The notes below the pieces were generated by a model. It made no database searches and was not told the origin of the DNA. It was given only the letters and a program-made list of their open reading frames with translations. 64,000 nt of DNA, taken from assembly GCA_020633235.1 (NCBI GenBank), contig JACKEA010000009.1:186001-250000 (forward strand). The letters are read 5' to 3'. Below, one piece after another: positions 52,924 to 61,704 of the stretch. How positions within the stretch are numbered: the stretch's first letter is position 1; each line of letters starts with the position of its first letter. This DNA is from Polyangiaceae bacterium (lineage in GTDB: Bacteria > Myxococcota_A > Polyangia > Polyangiales > Polyangiaceae). The position numbers and the translations under genes were made by a program.

Positions 52924-54138
52924 ATGCTACGAGCTCGCAGCCTGATTCGATGGGCGGCCGCGATGGCGCTGTTTTCGGCACCGTTCGTGGCATGCGGCGG
53001 GGAAGAACCGGACAACCTGGTTTCCCCGTGTGATGGCGCGCTGAAGGATCAGTGCGGTGCCGCTTGCACGGGGATTACGGATTGCGCCGCGGGCCTGTAC
53101 TGCGGCGCCGACAAGAAGTGCACGGCGGACTGCACGCCGGGCGGCGGACAGTGCGGCGCCGGCAAACAGTGCGACAACAACGGGCGCTGCACGACGGGCA
53201 TCGTCATTCCCGATGGGGGCAACGGCGACGGCAGCTCCGCCGACGGCTGCATCAAGGTGGACGTCACCTTCGAGAAGCAGACCCCCACGGTGGTGCTGCT
53301 CATCGACCAATCCGGCAGCATGAGCGACAACTTCGGCGGCCAGAGTCGCTGGAAGGTGGTGCACGACGCGCTCATGGACCCCAGCACCGGCATCGTGAAG
53401 AACCTGGAGAACGAGATCCGCTTCGGCCTCGCGCTGTACACCAGCGACGGCGGCAGCGCCGGCGGGAAGCAGTGCCCGGTGTTGACCGAGGTGAGCATGA
53501 AGCTCGGAAATTACGCCGCCATCAAGGCGGTGTACGATCCCGCGGGCCCCGAGGGAGACACGCCCACGGGAGAGAGCATCGACAAGGTCGTGACCACCCT
53601 CGCGCCCTACACCGAGCCCGGGCCGAAGGTCATCGTGTTGGCGACGGACGGCGAGCCCGATACTTGCGCCGAGCCGAACCCGCAGAACGGACAACCGGAG
53701 GCCATCAAGGCCGCCCAGGACGCGTTCAAGAAGGACATCCGCACGTACATCATCTCCGTGGGCGATCAGGTGAGCCTCGGCCACTTGCAGGACATGGCCA
53801 ACGCGGGCCAGGGCCTGGCCGTGGGTGGCTCGAAGAACGCGACGTACTATCAGGCGCTCGACCAGAACGCTTTGAAGAAGGCCTTCGAGGAGATCATCTA
53901 CGGCGTGCGGCCCTGCACCTTCACCCTCAACGGCACCGTGGATCCGGCGGATGCCGGCAAGGGCACGGTGCTCCTGGACGGCAAGCCCCTCGGCTATCAG
54001 GACGCCGACGGCTGGAAGCTCAACCCGCCGAGCGAGGTGGAGCTCACCGGTGCGGCCTGCCAGGCCATCAAGACCGGCGACCACAGCGTGAGCATCGACT
54101 TCCCCTGCGGCGTGTTCGTTCCGGCGGATCCGAGGTAG
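52924..54138 (+). CDS. vWA-type lipoprotein with Cys-rich N-terminal module
   Basis: 404 aa. A GAGGAGG ribosome site precedes ATG 52924. Signal ends APFVACG (lipobox). Residues ~35-95 carry ~12 Cys (CDGALKDQCGAACTGITDCAAGLYCGADKKC...). A vWA domain follows: VVLLIDQSGSMSDN (MIDAS DxSGS near 128), later TPTGESI and VLATDGEPDTC. The C-terminal ~90 residues are beta-rich. Like the vWA lipoprotein at 27841 it should be surface exposed and metal dependent. It follows the Kazal gene by 32 bp, possibly in one operon. Confidence 0.85.
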   Translation: MLRARSLIRWAAAMALFSAPFVACGGEEPDNLVSPCDGALKDQCGAACTGITDCAAGLYCGADKKCTADCTPGGGQCGAGKQCDNNGRCTTGIVIPDGGNGDGSSADGCIKVDVTFEKQTPTVVLLIDQSGSMSDNFGGQSRWKVVHDALMDPSTGIVKNLENEIRFGLALYTSDGGSAGGKQCPVLTEVSMKLGNYAAIKAVYDPAGPEGDTPTGESIDKVVTTLAPYTEPGPKVIVLATDGEPDTCAEPNPQNGQPEAIKAAQDAFKKDIRTYIISVGDQVSLGHLQDMANAGQGLAVGGSKNATYYQALDQNALKKAFEEIIYGVRPCTFTLNGTVDPADAGKGTVLLDGKPLGYQDADGWKLNPPSEVELTGAACQAIKTGDHSVSIDFPCGVFVPADPR

Positions 54139-54139
54139 C

Positions 54140-54976
54140 TCAGAACCACATCAGCGCGCCGAACTGCAGCCCCAGCGTGGTGAACTTGTTGGTGTCGCGA
54201 TCGCGCGACTGCACCTGACCGTTCACCACGACGGGCTCCTTACCGGAGCCGACGAGGGGAAAGTCCACTGTGGGCCCAACGGTGAACCCGGCGTGCGGCA
54301 CGGGCAGCACCACCAGCAGCGCCTCCACGCCCAGGGCCAGCATGTTCTGGCTGCTCTCCGCCTTGTTCTGTCCGTCGTCCTGCACCGACTTGATGGTGAC
54401 GTAGCTGACGCCGGCGCGGGGCCAGATGCCGACGCTCTCGCTGAACATGTAGGCGTAGCCCGCGCGGGGCGCGATCAGGATCGAGGTCTGGGAGACGTCA
54501 TACTGGTTGCGGTTGTTCTGCCCACTGACGGTCTCGTCGAACTTGCCGGAGTCGCTGGCATACGTGAACGCCGCGCCCACGCTGACACGGTCCACGACGA
54601 AGTAGTCGAGCCCCAAGCGCGGCACGACGTAGGGGCCCGCGAAGCTGTCGGTCTCGCTCTGGGAGTTCCCGCCCAGGAAATAGAAGGAGGTGTTCTCGAG
54701 CTCGCGCTCGGTCTTCACCGTGCCTTCATCGATGGTGACCTTGCCGCTGGTCTTGGCGAAGCCGAACAGCCGCTCCACACCCACGGCGAAGACCCCAGCG
54801 CGGCCGAAATCCCGGGGCGCGCTCACCTCCGCGGTGGACGACTCCAGCTGGGCGCTGCCGTACCCGACCGAAGCCGAGCCTTCGGCTTCCCCTTCGGCCT
54901 CGGCCTCTTGGGCGTGGAGGGGGGCGGCGACCAGCAGTGTGGCTAGGACGGTGAAAGGCAGGCGCTCGAGGTTCAT
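54140..54976 (-). CDS. Predicted outer-membrane beta-barrel protein
   Basis: 278 aa from ATG 54976; signal ends PLHA/QEAEAE. The remainder is alternating strands rich in Tyr/Gly/Ser with a terminal Phe (LGLQFGALMWF), typical of an outer-membrane barrel: GPYVVPRLGLDYFVVDRVSVGAAFTYASDSG, TSILIAPRAGYAYMFSESVGIWPRAGVSYV. No named family recognised. TTG 54988 is an alternate start. Divergent from a triheme cytochrome gene across ~110 bp. Confidence 0.7.
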   Translation of the reverse strand: MNLERLPFTVLATLLVAAPLHAQEAEAEGEAEGSASVGYGSAQLESSTAEVSAPRDFGRAGVFAVGVERLFGFAKTSGKVTIDEGTVKTERELENTSFYFLGGNSQSETDSFAGPYVVPRLGLDYFVVDRVSVGAAFTYASDSGKFDETVSGQNNRNQYDVSQTSILIAPRAGYAYMFSESVGIWPRAGVSYVTIKSVQDDGQNKAESSQNMLALGVEALLVVLPVPHAGFTVGPTVDFPLVGSGKEPVVVNGQVQSRDRDTNKFTTLGLQFGALMWF

Positions 54977-55087
54977 GGCAACACCCAATGTCGAGAGGTT
55001 TCTCAGCCCTTTTCAATTAGACCACGCGCCTCGGAGTAGCAACTGCGCCCTGGGCGGAGCCGCCGTGCATCAGGTATCGTTCGCGGG

Positions 55088-55768
55088 ATGCGCACCTGGC
55101 GGCTGCTTTGCCTTTCCGTGCTGCTCGTCGCGTGCGGCGGAGCACCCACGCGCGCACCAGAGACGGAACCCGCCGAGCCCATCGCGCGGCGCGCGAAGGA
55201 CGTGCCGGACGACTGCACTCAGCAGCCCGGCAAACCGCCGCCCCAGCCGTTGATCCGCGAGTACACGGGCCTCGCCGCCGGAGCGCGCTGTCAGCGCGAG
55301 GTGTACACCATCATGGGTGGCGTCACGCACTTCCTCGGGGTGAAGTGCGAGTACTGCCACGTGCCGGGGGACAAGCAGGCGATGACGCACCGGAAGCGCA
55401 TCGCCAACTGGATGGCGCGAGACCTGATTCCGAGCCTGGCCCTGAAGAACGGCAAGGCGAAGCTCTGGTGCAACGACTGTCACGACGGCAAGGCGAAGTT
55501 CCTGGGCGCGCCGCGAGATCAGAAGTGGGCGGTGGAGTGGATGCTCACCCACATGGTGGACGACCTCCAAGGCTCGGACGGCGCCGCCCTGCGCTGCAGG
55601 GACTGCCACGGCGGCAACGTCGGCACGCCGGAGTTCTCGAAGAAGGTGATCCTGACGGATCAGCTGCCGGGACGTCGTGAAGCCAAAGGGCCGCCGACCG
55701 CTGACGTCCCAGATGCCGGCGCCCCGGCGGTGGATGCTGGCGCAGTCGGCGCCGACGGCGGCGCGTGA
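55088..55768 (+). CDS. Triheme c-type cytochrome lipoprotein, reaction-centre-like
   Basis: 226 aa. MRTWRLLCLSVLLVACGG (lipobox). Three CxxCH motifs: CEYCH (Cys87), CNDCH (Cys128), CRDCH (Cys170). The first lies in GVTHFLGVKCEYCHVPGDKQ, resembling the cytochrome subunit of photosynthetic reaction centres as found in non-photosynthetic bacteria. C-terminal tail Ala/Asp/Gly-rich. Exported electron carrier. A single base separates its stop from that of the convergent HTH gene. Confidence 0.8.
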   Translation: MRTWRLLCLSVLLVACGGAPTRAPETEPAEPIARRAKDVPDDCTQQPGKPPPQPLIREYTGLAAGARCQREVYTIMGGVTHFLGVKCEYCHVPGDKQAMTHRKRIANWMARDLIPSLALKNGKAKLWCNDCHDGKAKFLGAPRDQKWAVEWMLTHMVDDLQGSDGAALRCRDCHGGNVGTPEFSKKVILTDQLPGRREAKGPPTADVPDAGAPAVDAGAVGADGGA

Positions 55769-55769
55769 C

Positions 55770-56051
55770 TCAGCGGCGCAGACTGCCGGCCGCCCGAACC
55801 ACGACGTCCCGCAGGGCTTCTCCGGTGTTGGGCAGGCGCGTGATCCAGGCCCAGCCGTAGGGCTTGGTCTTGTCGTTGCAGTCCAGCGGCAGGTGCTGGG
55901 CCAAGCGCTCCAGGTCCCGCTGCACGGTGCGGCGAGAAACGTGGATGCCCTCGTCGTGCAGCTGCCGGGTCAGCCGGAGCGTGTCGACTCGGTGAGGAGC
56001 CCGGGGAATGGCACGGAGAAGCAAGAGGTAGCGATAGAATGTGTCAGCCAT
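55770..56051 (-). CDS. Orphan WYL-type HTH protein
   Basis: 93 aa from ATG 56051. FYRYLLLLRAIPRAPHRVDTLRLTRQLHDEGIHVSRRTVQRDLERLAQHLPL is the winged HTH of WYL regulators, with CNDKTKPYGWAW matching the wing-end KPYGWRW-like motif. The WYL effector domain is missing. Together with 15653-15904 it is one of two such single-domain proteins here. It may regulate nearby genes, or be a remnant of a truncated regulator. Confidence 0.65.
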   Translation of the reverse strand: MADTFYRYLLLLRAIPRAPHRVDTLRLTRQLHDEGIHVSRRTVQRDLERLAQHLPLDCNDKTKPYGWAWITRLPNTGEALRDVVVRAAGSLRR

Positions 56052-56364
56052 GGCGGTCCCTCGTGGTGACGGCGGCCAAACACACGTGCGCTGTTCGAGA
56101 GCCATTCCCCGCGGACGACGCCTGGGTGGGAGTCGATGCCCGCTTCCTCTTTGATGCCCCCGTAGTCACGGCGTGGTGCGGCCCGTTTGTTAGCACAGGG
56201 CACGACCTCGGCACGCGGCAACCATGAGTTGCGTCTCATTTCATTCGCGCGGGGTGTAGGAATTGGAGGAATCGTAGTTTTGGCGTGTGCACTCACTGCA
56301 ATCGTTCAACGGTACGCCGGAGAGCGCACACACAGTGGACACCTGTCACGAGTGACAGGTGCGG
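56052..56364. other. Intergenic region with a palindromic hairpin
   Basis: No gene is supported in 313 bp. It ends with a 10-bp palindromic hairpin at 56340-56361, described separately. An AT-richer patch with GGAGGAATCG near 56260 is the only other feature, but no start follows it. Confidence 0.4.
56340..56361 (-). terminator. Perfect palindromic hairpin after the unknown 368-aa gene
   Basis: CACCTGTCAC (56340-56349) and GTGACAGGTG (56352-56361) with a 2-nt centre, three bases past the stop codon of the minus-strand gene. Could be a terminator or a dimer operator. Confidence 0.45.
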
Positions 56365-57471
56365 CTAACGCGCGAACGTGGCGATGGTCTGCACCGCCGC
56401 GTGCTCGAGCAACACCGCGGCGTCCAACTCTGGGTCCGGCATCCACCACGTTTCCGTTGGTGGATGCCGACGCGCCCACGCGGCAAAGCCCTCCCGAACC
56501 ACGGAGAGCACCACACGAGGATCCGCCGGCGTGAGGGGGCGATCCATGACTTCCTGCTCGGGTATGGACGCCTCTGGCACGCGGCGCTCGCAGTAGCCGT
56601 TCTCGAGCCCCTGCGGCCCTGCCCCCACCATCACCAGCGTGCCCGCGGGATCCATGGTGGGGATCCACGCCAGCAGGTACGCGGTCTGTTGCGGATCGCG
56701 CGCGCTGAGCCAAAACTTCGCGGGACGAAACCACGACTCGACCTCGGCGCTCTCGCCCGCATGCCGCTCGCAGTCTTCGATCGCGCGGCGGTAGAGATCG
56801 CAGGCCACGGCGTCGCCCTGGTCGGCGGCATGTTCCAAACCGAGGCGAAGCAGATACGTAGTCGTCACGCAGCCGGTTCGCGCAAGAGCATCCGCCGTCT
56901 CACGCCGCCACGGGGTGTCGTAGCGGAGCGCGAGGTAGTAGGCGAACGCGTAGGGTGTGCCGGACAGCGCTCGAATGGCCTCGCTCGCCTCGAGAGAGCG
57001 CTGGTCGGGTCCGTCCGCGATCGCGAAGTCGCAGTGAAACTCAGAGGTCCTCCTGATCGAGCCGTGCGTGGACAAGGGAGTGCTGGCGCAGTAGTCGTTG
57101 AAGATGCTCTCGAGCTCTTCTGCCGGCAGCGGCGGCAACCCCTTGTCACCGTGGGTGTCCGTCCACAGCTGGTACGCCAAGGAGCGCGCGCCCAGCGTCA
57201 GAGTCCGGTCTGCAATGAGGTCCCGCACGCGGGGAAGCACCTGGTCGCGCGCTTCGCTTGCGGCGCAGCAGAAGACCGTTTCCGCGGCGTCTCGGAAAAC
57301 GCCATCGTCACCCCGGTGCGGCAGCGCGTAGAGCACGCGTTCGAGCATCTCCAAGTGCGAAAGGTCGGGGAACTTCCTGAACGGATTGCTCTGCAGCTCT
57401 CCATCGCCCCCCTGGAACATCCAGCTCAACGCCTCGTCCACTCGCCTCATGCGTGACCCACCCGAGGTCAT
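56365..57471 (-). CDS. Cytoplasmic protein of unknown function
   Basis: 368 aa, no signal or membrane helix. Many Trp and Arg, helical repeats (LEMLERVLYALPHRGDD, ALGARSLAYQLWTD), then ASEAIRALSGTPYAFAYYLALRYDTPWRRETADALARTGC and a C-terminal Trp-rich segment (WWMPDPELDAAVLLEHAAV). No recognised family. Start ATG 57471; an in-frame ATG 57450 is equally possible. It lies downstream of a CxxxCxxCPLSxxC-family gene with a large repeat hairpin between. Confidence 0.6.
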   Translation of the reverse strand: MTSGGSRMRRVDEALSWMFQGGDGELQSNPFRKFPDLSHLEMLERVLYALPHRGDDGVFRDAAETVFCCAASEARDQVLPRVRDLIADRTLTLGARSLAYQLWTDTHGDKGLPPLPAEELESIFNDYCASTPLSTHGSIRRTSEFHCDFAIADGPDQRSLEASEAIRALSGTPYAFAYYLALRYDTPWRRETADALARTGCVTTTYLLRLGLEHAADQGDAVACDLYRRAIEDCERHAGESAEVESWFRPAKFWLSARDPQQTAYLLAWIPTMDPAGTLVMVGAGPQGLENGYCERRVPEASIPEQEVMDRPLTPADPRVVLSVVREGFAAWARRHPPTETWWMPDPELDAAVLLEHAAVQTIATFAR

Positions 57472-57482
57472 TCATACCAGAT

Positions 57483-57548
57483 CCTGTTGGTCCGCCGCGG
57501 AAACACCGCGGGCCGGCCCCCATGGTGGTTCCGCGGCGGACCAACAGG
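57483..57548. repeat. Dispersed intergenic repeat copy G, perfect 20-bp inverted pair
   Basis: CCTGTTGGTCCGCCGCGGAA (57483-57502) and its exact inverse (57529-57548) flank a 26-nt centre. The arm is the consensus of the dispersed family. It could form a long cruciform or RNA hairpin between two minus-strand genes. Confidence 0.7.
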
Positions 57549-57647
57549 CACATGAAACGGCAGGAAAATGGAGTGACCGCCACCTAGGTCGGTGCTGCTC
57601 GCCATCAGGATCCGAAGTAGACGTCACGCGTTGGTCTGTCGCACTCG

Positions 57648-58337
57648 TCACACCCTCCGTGGCCCCGCGAGGCGGCGCCGGGGGCTCAGGAAGGGCGACG
57701 GCGCGCGCGCTTCGGCGAGCAACGCCGCGAGCGCATCGAGCACCTCCGGCGGCATCGTGTCGCGCAAGCCTCTGAGCATGCTGGAGAGCCTTCCTCGAGC
57801 GTTGCAGATCTCGTCGAAGTCGACGTCCGTTGCCAGCGCGTCCATCTCGGCGTCCTCGCAGGCGCGGTTCAGCCTACCAAGAAGGAACACCGGACCCCAC
57901 ACCGCCTCCCGCCCGGCCGCAGCGTCCTCCAGGTTCTTCAGGTACAGCCGCACGGCTTCGACAAAGCGTTCACACGCCAGACACAAGCTCTGGATCTGCC
58001 ACGGCAGATCGTCTTCTTTCATGGCTTGGTCCCACACACGGGAAGCGGCATCCGATAGTGCGTCCGCCGCTTTGCAGAACTCGCCTCCCATGGCGGCTTC
58101 CCGTTCGGCGAGCACCTTCGGCATTCGGTCTTCGGGACACAGCTCTTCGAACACGCGCCACACCTCGGCGAGCCACTCGCTGCCTTCGGGGTAGTCGAGG
58201 CTCTCGCGCAGGAGCTCGACCATCCCGAGGCGCTTGCGCTTGGGGCAGTGGGCGGACAGCGGACACGGAATGCACTGGTCGTCGCACCAGGTGTAGGGCG
58301 GACCCAAGAGCGGATGGGTTTCCATGTCCGGCGCCAC
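57648..58337 (-). CDS. CxxxCxxCPLSxxC-family protein (first paralogue), function unknown
   Basis: 229 aa. Near the N-terminus, TWCDDQCIPCPLSAHCPKRKR gives Cys-x3-Cys-x2-Cys-Pro-Leu-Ser-x2-Cys, four Cys in a compact block that could bind a metal or Fe-S cluster. The remaining ~180 residues are helical and acidic. A second member with the same motif and similar layout is at 61943-62629, about 25-30% identical by eye, with the same LGxPxTWCxxQCxxCPLSxxC pattern. No signal peptide. No recognised family. ATG 58325 is an alternative start. Confidence 0.65.
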   Translation of the reverse strand: MAPDMETHPLLGPPYTWCDDQCIPCPLSAHCPKRKRLGMVELLRESLDYPEGSEWLAEVWRVFEELCPEDRMPKVLAEREAAMGGEFCKAADALSDAASRVWDQAMKEDDLPWQIQSLCLACERFVEAVRLYLKNLEDAAAGREAVWGPVFLLGRLNRACEDAEMDALATDVDFDEICNARGRLSSMLRGLRDTMPPEVLDALAALLAEARAPSPFLSPRRRLAGPRRV

Positions 58338-58702
58338 AGCACACGGAATGCCAATGCAAAATCCCGCGCGAACCCCCGCAACGCCGGTGGCGAAGCCGGG
58401 GTTCGCCGGCGGCGCTTCGCCACTCCCTCGAGCTCATCTCTCCGTTCCATGTCGGTCCGCCGCAAGACCACGCTTTCCCCCCCGGCACCTCGTTCATGCG
58501 CGCGCTGTCGCCCCAGGCGACCTGTGCGCCGAGCGTGCGGCCCTGTGCGCCCGCACGCTCAGCCCGGGGAACCGACCGGAATTTTCGGCAATTTCCCCGC
58601 GGCACGGAACTTGGTTGGGGCTACGGCACGGAGGCTTCGAATGTCATCAATCATGAAACGGGAAGTGGCTCTCGCCGCGGCGGCAACACAGGGGGCGATG
58701 CA
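58338..58702. other. Intergenic region between the CPLS gene and a LamG lipoprotein, with repeat copy H
   Basis: No gene is supported in 365 bp. Repeat copy H (GTCGGTCCGCCGC at 58451-58463) is the only recognisable feature, plus a GGCAC-N5-TTGG sequence at about 58602 that resembles sigma-54 sites but has the wrong -12 GC. Confidence 0.4.
58450..58466 (+). repeat. Dispersed intergenic repeat copy H (truncated)
   Basis: TGTCGGTCCGCCGC at 58450-58463; the usual CGGAA tail is replaced by AAGACC. It lies within the intergenic region upstream of the CPLS paralogue. Confidence 0.5.
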
Positions 58703-60160
58703 ATGAAGCTCCTCTCGTACACCGCGGTTCTGGGTTGCGTGGCCGTCAGCGTCGCGGCGTGCTCGAGCGGCGGATCGAGCAACGGCGGATCGGGTGCAAG
58801 CGGCGGCTCCGGCGCGACGGACGGCGCGAGCGGAGCGGGCGGAAGTTCCGGCGCGAGTGGAGCGGGCGGCACCTCCGGCGCGAGCGGGGCGGGCGGAACT
58901 GGCGGCAGCGCTGGGCTCGACGGCGGGACGGACGCGTCCGACGCGGGCACTCCATGCACCGGCGAGCCCTTGTCCCACGTCGTCAGCTGGTGGCGCGGGA
59001 ACGGGTTTCTGGACGCCCTGGGCTTGAACCCAGGCACCAACGGCGGCGCCGCTGCGCTCACGGCCAACACCCCGATCGGATCGGCCTTCTCTCTTTCGGG
59101 CGCCAGCGGCTCCTTCATCGACGTTGCGGATTCGTCGAGCCTCGATTTCACGACAGCCGTCACCCTCGAGGGCTGGATCAACCCGAACGTGCTCGGTGGT
59201 CGCATCATCGACAAGGTCGCGGCGGGCGGCACGGACGGCTACCTGCTCGATACGAACGCCGGCAAGCTGCGGATGATCGTAGGCAGTGCCTCCGCTGTGA
59301 GTAGCGCCAATCTCGTGGCCCATCAGTGGACGCACGTCGCGGGCACCTATGACGGTAGCAACTTGCGCGTCTACATCGACGGAGCGGAGTCTGGGGTCAC
59401 GGCGTCGTCCGGACCGATCCCGACCAATGCCCATCCCTTCAGGATCGGCGGCGACGTGAAAGGCAACAGCCGCTTCGACGGTGAGCTCGACGAGATTCGC
59501 GTGTTCGATGCAGCGCTGAGCGGTGCGGAGGTCAAGAAGCTCTACCTCGCTGGGTTGGCCAAGAAGAGTGGCGTGGCTTGGTGGAGCGGCGAGTACGACT
59601 ACGACGACTCTTTCGGTTCCAACGATGGCGCGCCCGCTGGAGCAGTGGTCGCCTTCTCTTCCGGCACGGTGGGTCAAGCGTTCAAGCTGAATGGCACGAG
59701 CTATGTGGAAGTTCCCGATTCCGCCAGCCTCGACGTGACCTCTGCCGTCACTTTGGAGGCGTGGGTCACGCAAGACGTGGCGAATGGACGCATCATCGAC
59801 AAGATCGCGGCCGGCGGTACGAACGGCTACTTGTTGGACATCAGCGGCGGAAAGCTCCGATTGCTGCTGGGCTCGACCAGCCTGGTGAGCACCGAGTCGC
59901 TGCCGGTGGGGGTTCCGACGCACGTTGCCGGCACGTTCAGCGTGGCGAGCGGAACGATGACCCTCTACATCAACGGCGTGCCAGCCGGCAGCAAAGCGTC
60001 CTCCACGCCGATCCCCACCAACACCCTGCCGCTCCGGCTGGGCGCCGCTGCCAACGGAAGCAATCGATTGACCGGCATGATCGACGAAGCTCGCATCTTC
60101 AGTCGCGAGCTGTCGGCCAGCGAGATCTTGGATCTGTACCAAGAGATCCGCTGCCCGTAG
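58703..60160 (+). CDS. Lipoprotein with two LamG/concanavalin-like domains
   Basis: 485 aa. MKLLSYTAVLGCVAVSVAAC is a lipobox and a GASGAGG tether runs to ~85. Two jelly-roll LamG_3-type domains follow. Each opens with a phrase such as SLDFTTAVTLEGWINPN or SLDVTSAVTLEAWVTQD, contains RIIDKVAAGGTDGYLLD, has HVAGTYDGSNLRVYIDG or HVAGTFSVASGTMTLYING, and ends DEIRVFDAALSGAEV or DEARIFSRELSASEI. They are clear duplicates. Likely carbohydrate or ligand binding at the surface. Confidence 0.88.
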   Translation: MKLLSYTAVLGCVAVSVAACSSGGSSNGGSGASGGSGATDGASGAGGSSGASGAGGTSGASGAGGTGGSAGLDGGTDASDAGTPCTGEPLSHVVSWWRGNGFLDALGLNPGTNGGAAALTANTPIGSAFSLSGASGSFIDVADSSSLDFTTAVTLEGWINPNVLGGRIIDKVAAGGTDGYLLDTNAGKLRMIVGSASAVSSANLVAHQWTHVAGTYDGSNLRVYIDGAESGVTASSGPIPTNAHPFRIGGDVKGNSRFDGELDEIRVFDAALSGAEVKKLYLAGLAKKSGVAWWSGEYDYDDSFGSNDGAPAGAVVAFSSGTVGQAFKLNGTSYVEVPDSASLDVTSAVTLEAWVTQDVANGRIIDKIAAGGTNGYLLDISGGKLRLLLGSTSLVSTESLPVGVPTHVAGTFSVASGTMTLYINGVPAGSKASSTPIPTNTLPLRLGAAANGSNRLTGMIDEARIFSRELSASEILDLYQEIRCP

Positions 60161-60296
60161 CACCGGCGAAGCGACGTCCAGGCTTCGAAGCGGCGTGGCA
60201 CGCGCTGTCGCAAGACCCCGCCACGCCGCCGATCTTGGGCTTGGTGGCTCGCAAGCCGAGATAGATCCGCTGCCGGCGCTGGCTCGTACTCCACGG

Positions 60297-61364
60297 GTGA
60301 GCCGTCGTTTTCTGATCGTCGCCGCCCTTCCGGTCCTCGCCCTCGGGTGCCGCTCGGAAGCGCCGGCACAATCCCACGCGCCCCCGGATGCGAGCTTCGT
60401 CCTGGCCGGAGCGACGCTGGTCGGAGTGGGCGTACGGGACGTCGAGATCTCCGGCGGCCGCATCGTGAAGATCGCAGCGTCGATCCCGAGCGCGCGGCGC
60501 ATCGACGAGAGCGGACGCTTCCTGGTTCCTGCCCTGATCGACAGCCACGTTCACCTGGCGGTCCTGCCGCGCGCGGAGGAGCTGGCCACTGGCGGTGTGG
60601 CCGCGGTCGTGGACTTGGCATCCCCCAAGAGCTTCCTGGCTCGCTCCCACGCGCCCCTCGAGGTGCTGGCGTCGGGCCCGATGATCACGGCGCCCGGCGG
60701 CTATCCGACCCAGAGCTGGGGCCAGGATGGCTACGGCGAGGAGGTTTCCGGCCCCGACGCGGGAGCTCAGGCGGTGAACGAGCTGTTCGCCCTCGGCGCG
60801 CGAGTGGTGAAGCTCCCGGTGACGGGACCGCCGGTGCTGGACGACGCCACCTTGGAAGCGGTCGTTCGAGCGGCACACGCCAAGGGCATGAAGGTCGCCA
60901 CCCACGCGCTGAGCGACGCGGAGGCGCTACGCGCCGCCCAAGCTGGCGCTGACGTGCTGGCGCACACCCCCGCGGAGACGCTCTCCGAGGAGACGCTGGC
61001 GGCCTGGCAGGGGCGCGCGGTGATCAGCACGCTATCGGCCTTCGGGGGCAGCGCCGCAGAAGCGAACCTCGCGGCCCTTCGCGCGCGGGGTGTCACCGTG
61101 CTCTACGGCACCGACTTCGGCAACACCACGGTGCTCGGCGCCAGCAAGGCAGAGATCGTCGCGCTGGAAGCCGCCGGCCTCGACGGCGCCGCCGTGCTCG
61201 CCGCCGCCACGCGCGTTCCTGCCGGCTACTGGGGGTTCTCGGGGCTGGGTAGCATCGAGGCCGGCAAGGTCGCGAGCCTTCTGGTGCTTGCCTCGGATCC
61301 CACCGTCGATGCGTCGGTGCTCTCGGAGCCGGTCGAAGTCTATCTCGAGGGATCGCGGCGCTGA
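60297..61364 (+). CDS. Amidohydrolase-family lipoprotein
   Basis: 355 aa from GTG 60297: MSRRFLIVAALPVLALGC (lipobox). Metal-dependent amidohydrolase fold. PALIDSHVHLAVLP (HxH metal site), KVATHALSDAEALRAAQAGADVLAHTP (further His), VLYGTDFGNTTVLGASKAEI (late Asp) and the C-terminal GSIEAGKVASLLVLASDPT strand are typical of imidazolonepropionase-like enzymes. GTG is supported by the signal peptide. Exported form of a usually cytosolic family. Substrate unknown. Confidence 0.82.
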   Translation: MSRRFLIVAALPVLALGCRSEAPAQSHAPPDASFVLAGATLVGVGVRDVEISGGRIVKIAASIPSARRIDESGRFLVPALIDSHVHLAVLPRAEELATGGVAAVVDLASPKSFLARSHAPLEVLASGPMITAPGGYPTQSWGQDGYGEEVSGPDAGAQAVNELFALGARVVKLPVTGPPVLDDATLEAVVRAAHAKGMKVATHALSDAEALRAAQAGADVLAHTPAETLSEETLAAWQGRAVISTLSAFGGSAAEANLAALRARGVTVLYGTDFGNTTVLGASKAEIVALEAAGLDGAAVLAAATRVPAGYWGFSGLGSIEAGKVASLLVLASDPTVDASVLSEPVEVYLEGSRR

Positions 61365-61407
61365 CGGCGGGGGATGCACCGGGCAGAGCCCCCGCGCGTC
61401 GAGCTCA

Positions 61408-61704
61408 TTAGCGCGACTTGATGCCGTACGTGCACCAGCACGCGCCGTTGTGGATGAAGCACGAGTTGCAGTTGTAGCCGGGCTTCGGGTGATCACCGCA
61501 GGTGCACGACTTCTTCTCGCTGTCGCCCACGTTGCTGGTGATGTCGGTGGGCGTGCGGGTCGGCGTGGTGGTGGGCGCTGCCAGGGAGAGCTGATCTTGG
61601 GTGCTCTCGACGGCCTGGTCGAGGGCGGGATCGGGCTCCGCTCCACAACCGACGAGCGCAGCAGAAACCAACAGACCGACGACGAGCACGAGCTTTTGAA
61701 CCAT
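61408..61704 (-). CDS. Small Cys-rich lipoprotein
   Basis: 98 aa. CAGGAGG upstream of ATG 61704. MVQKLVLVVGLLVSAALVGC (lipobox). The mature part is a Thr/Pro tether (TTTPTRTPTD) and a short C-terminal knot with six or seven Cys (CTCGDHPKPGYNCNSCFIHNGACWC). Possibly a small secreted disulfide domain. Family not recognised. Confidence 0.7.
   Translation of the reverse strand: MVQKLVLVVGLLVSAALVGCGAEPDPALDQAVESTQDQLSLAAPTTTPTRTPTDITSNVGDSEKKSCTCGDHPKPGYNCNSCFIHNGACWCTYGIKSR

Noticed and set aside
58602..58617. GGCAC-N5-TTGG considered as a second sigma-54 promoter
   Set aside because: The -12 element has GG in place of the essential GC.
58559..60502. 647-aa minus-strand frame opposite the LamG lipoprotein
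   Set aside because: LamG motifs, lipobox and duplication pattern are all on the plus strand.
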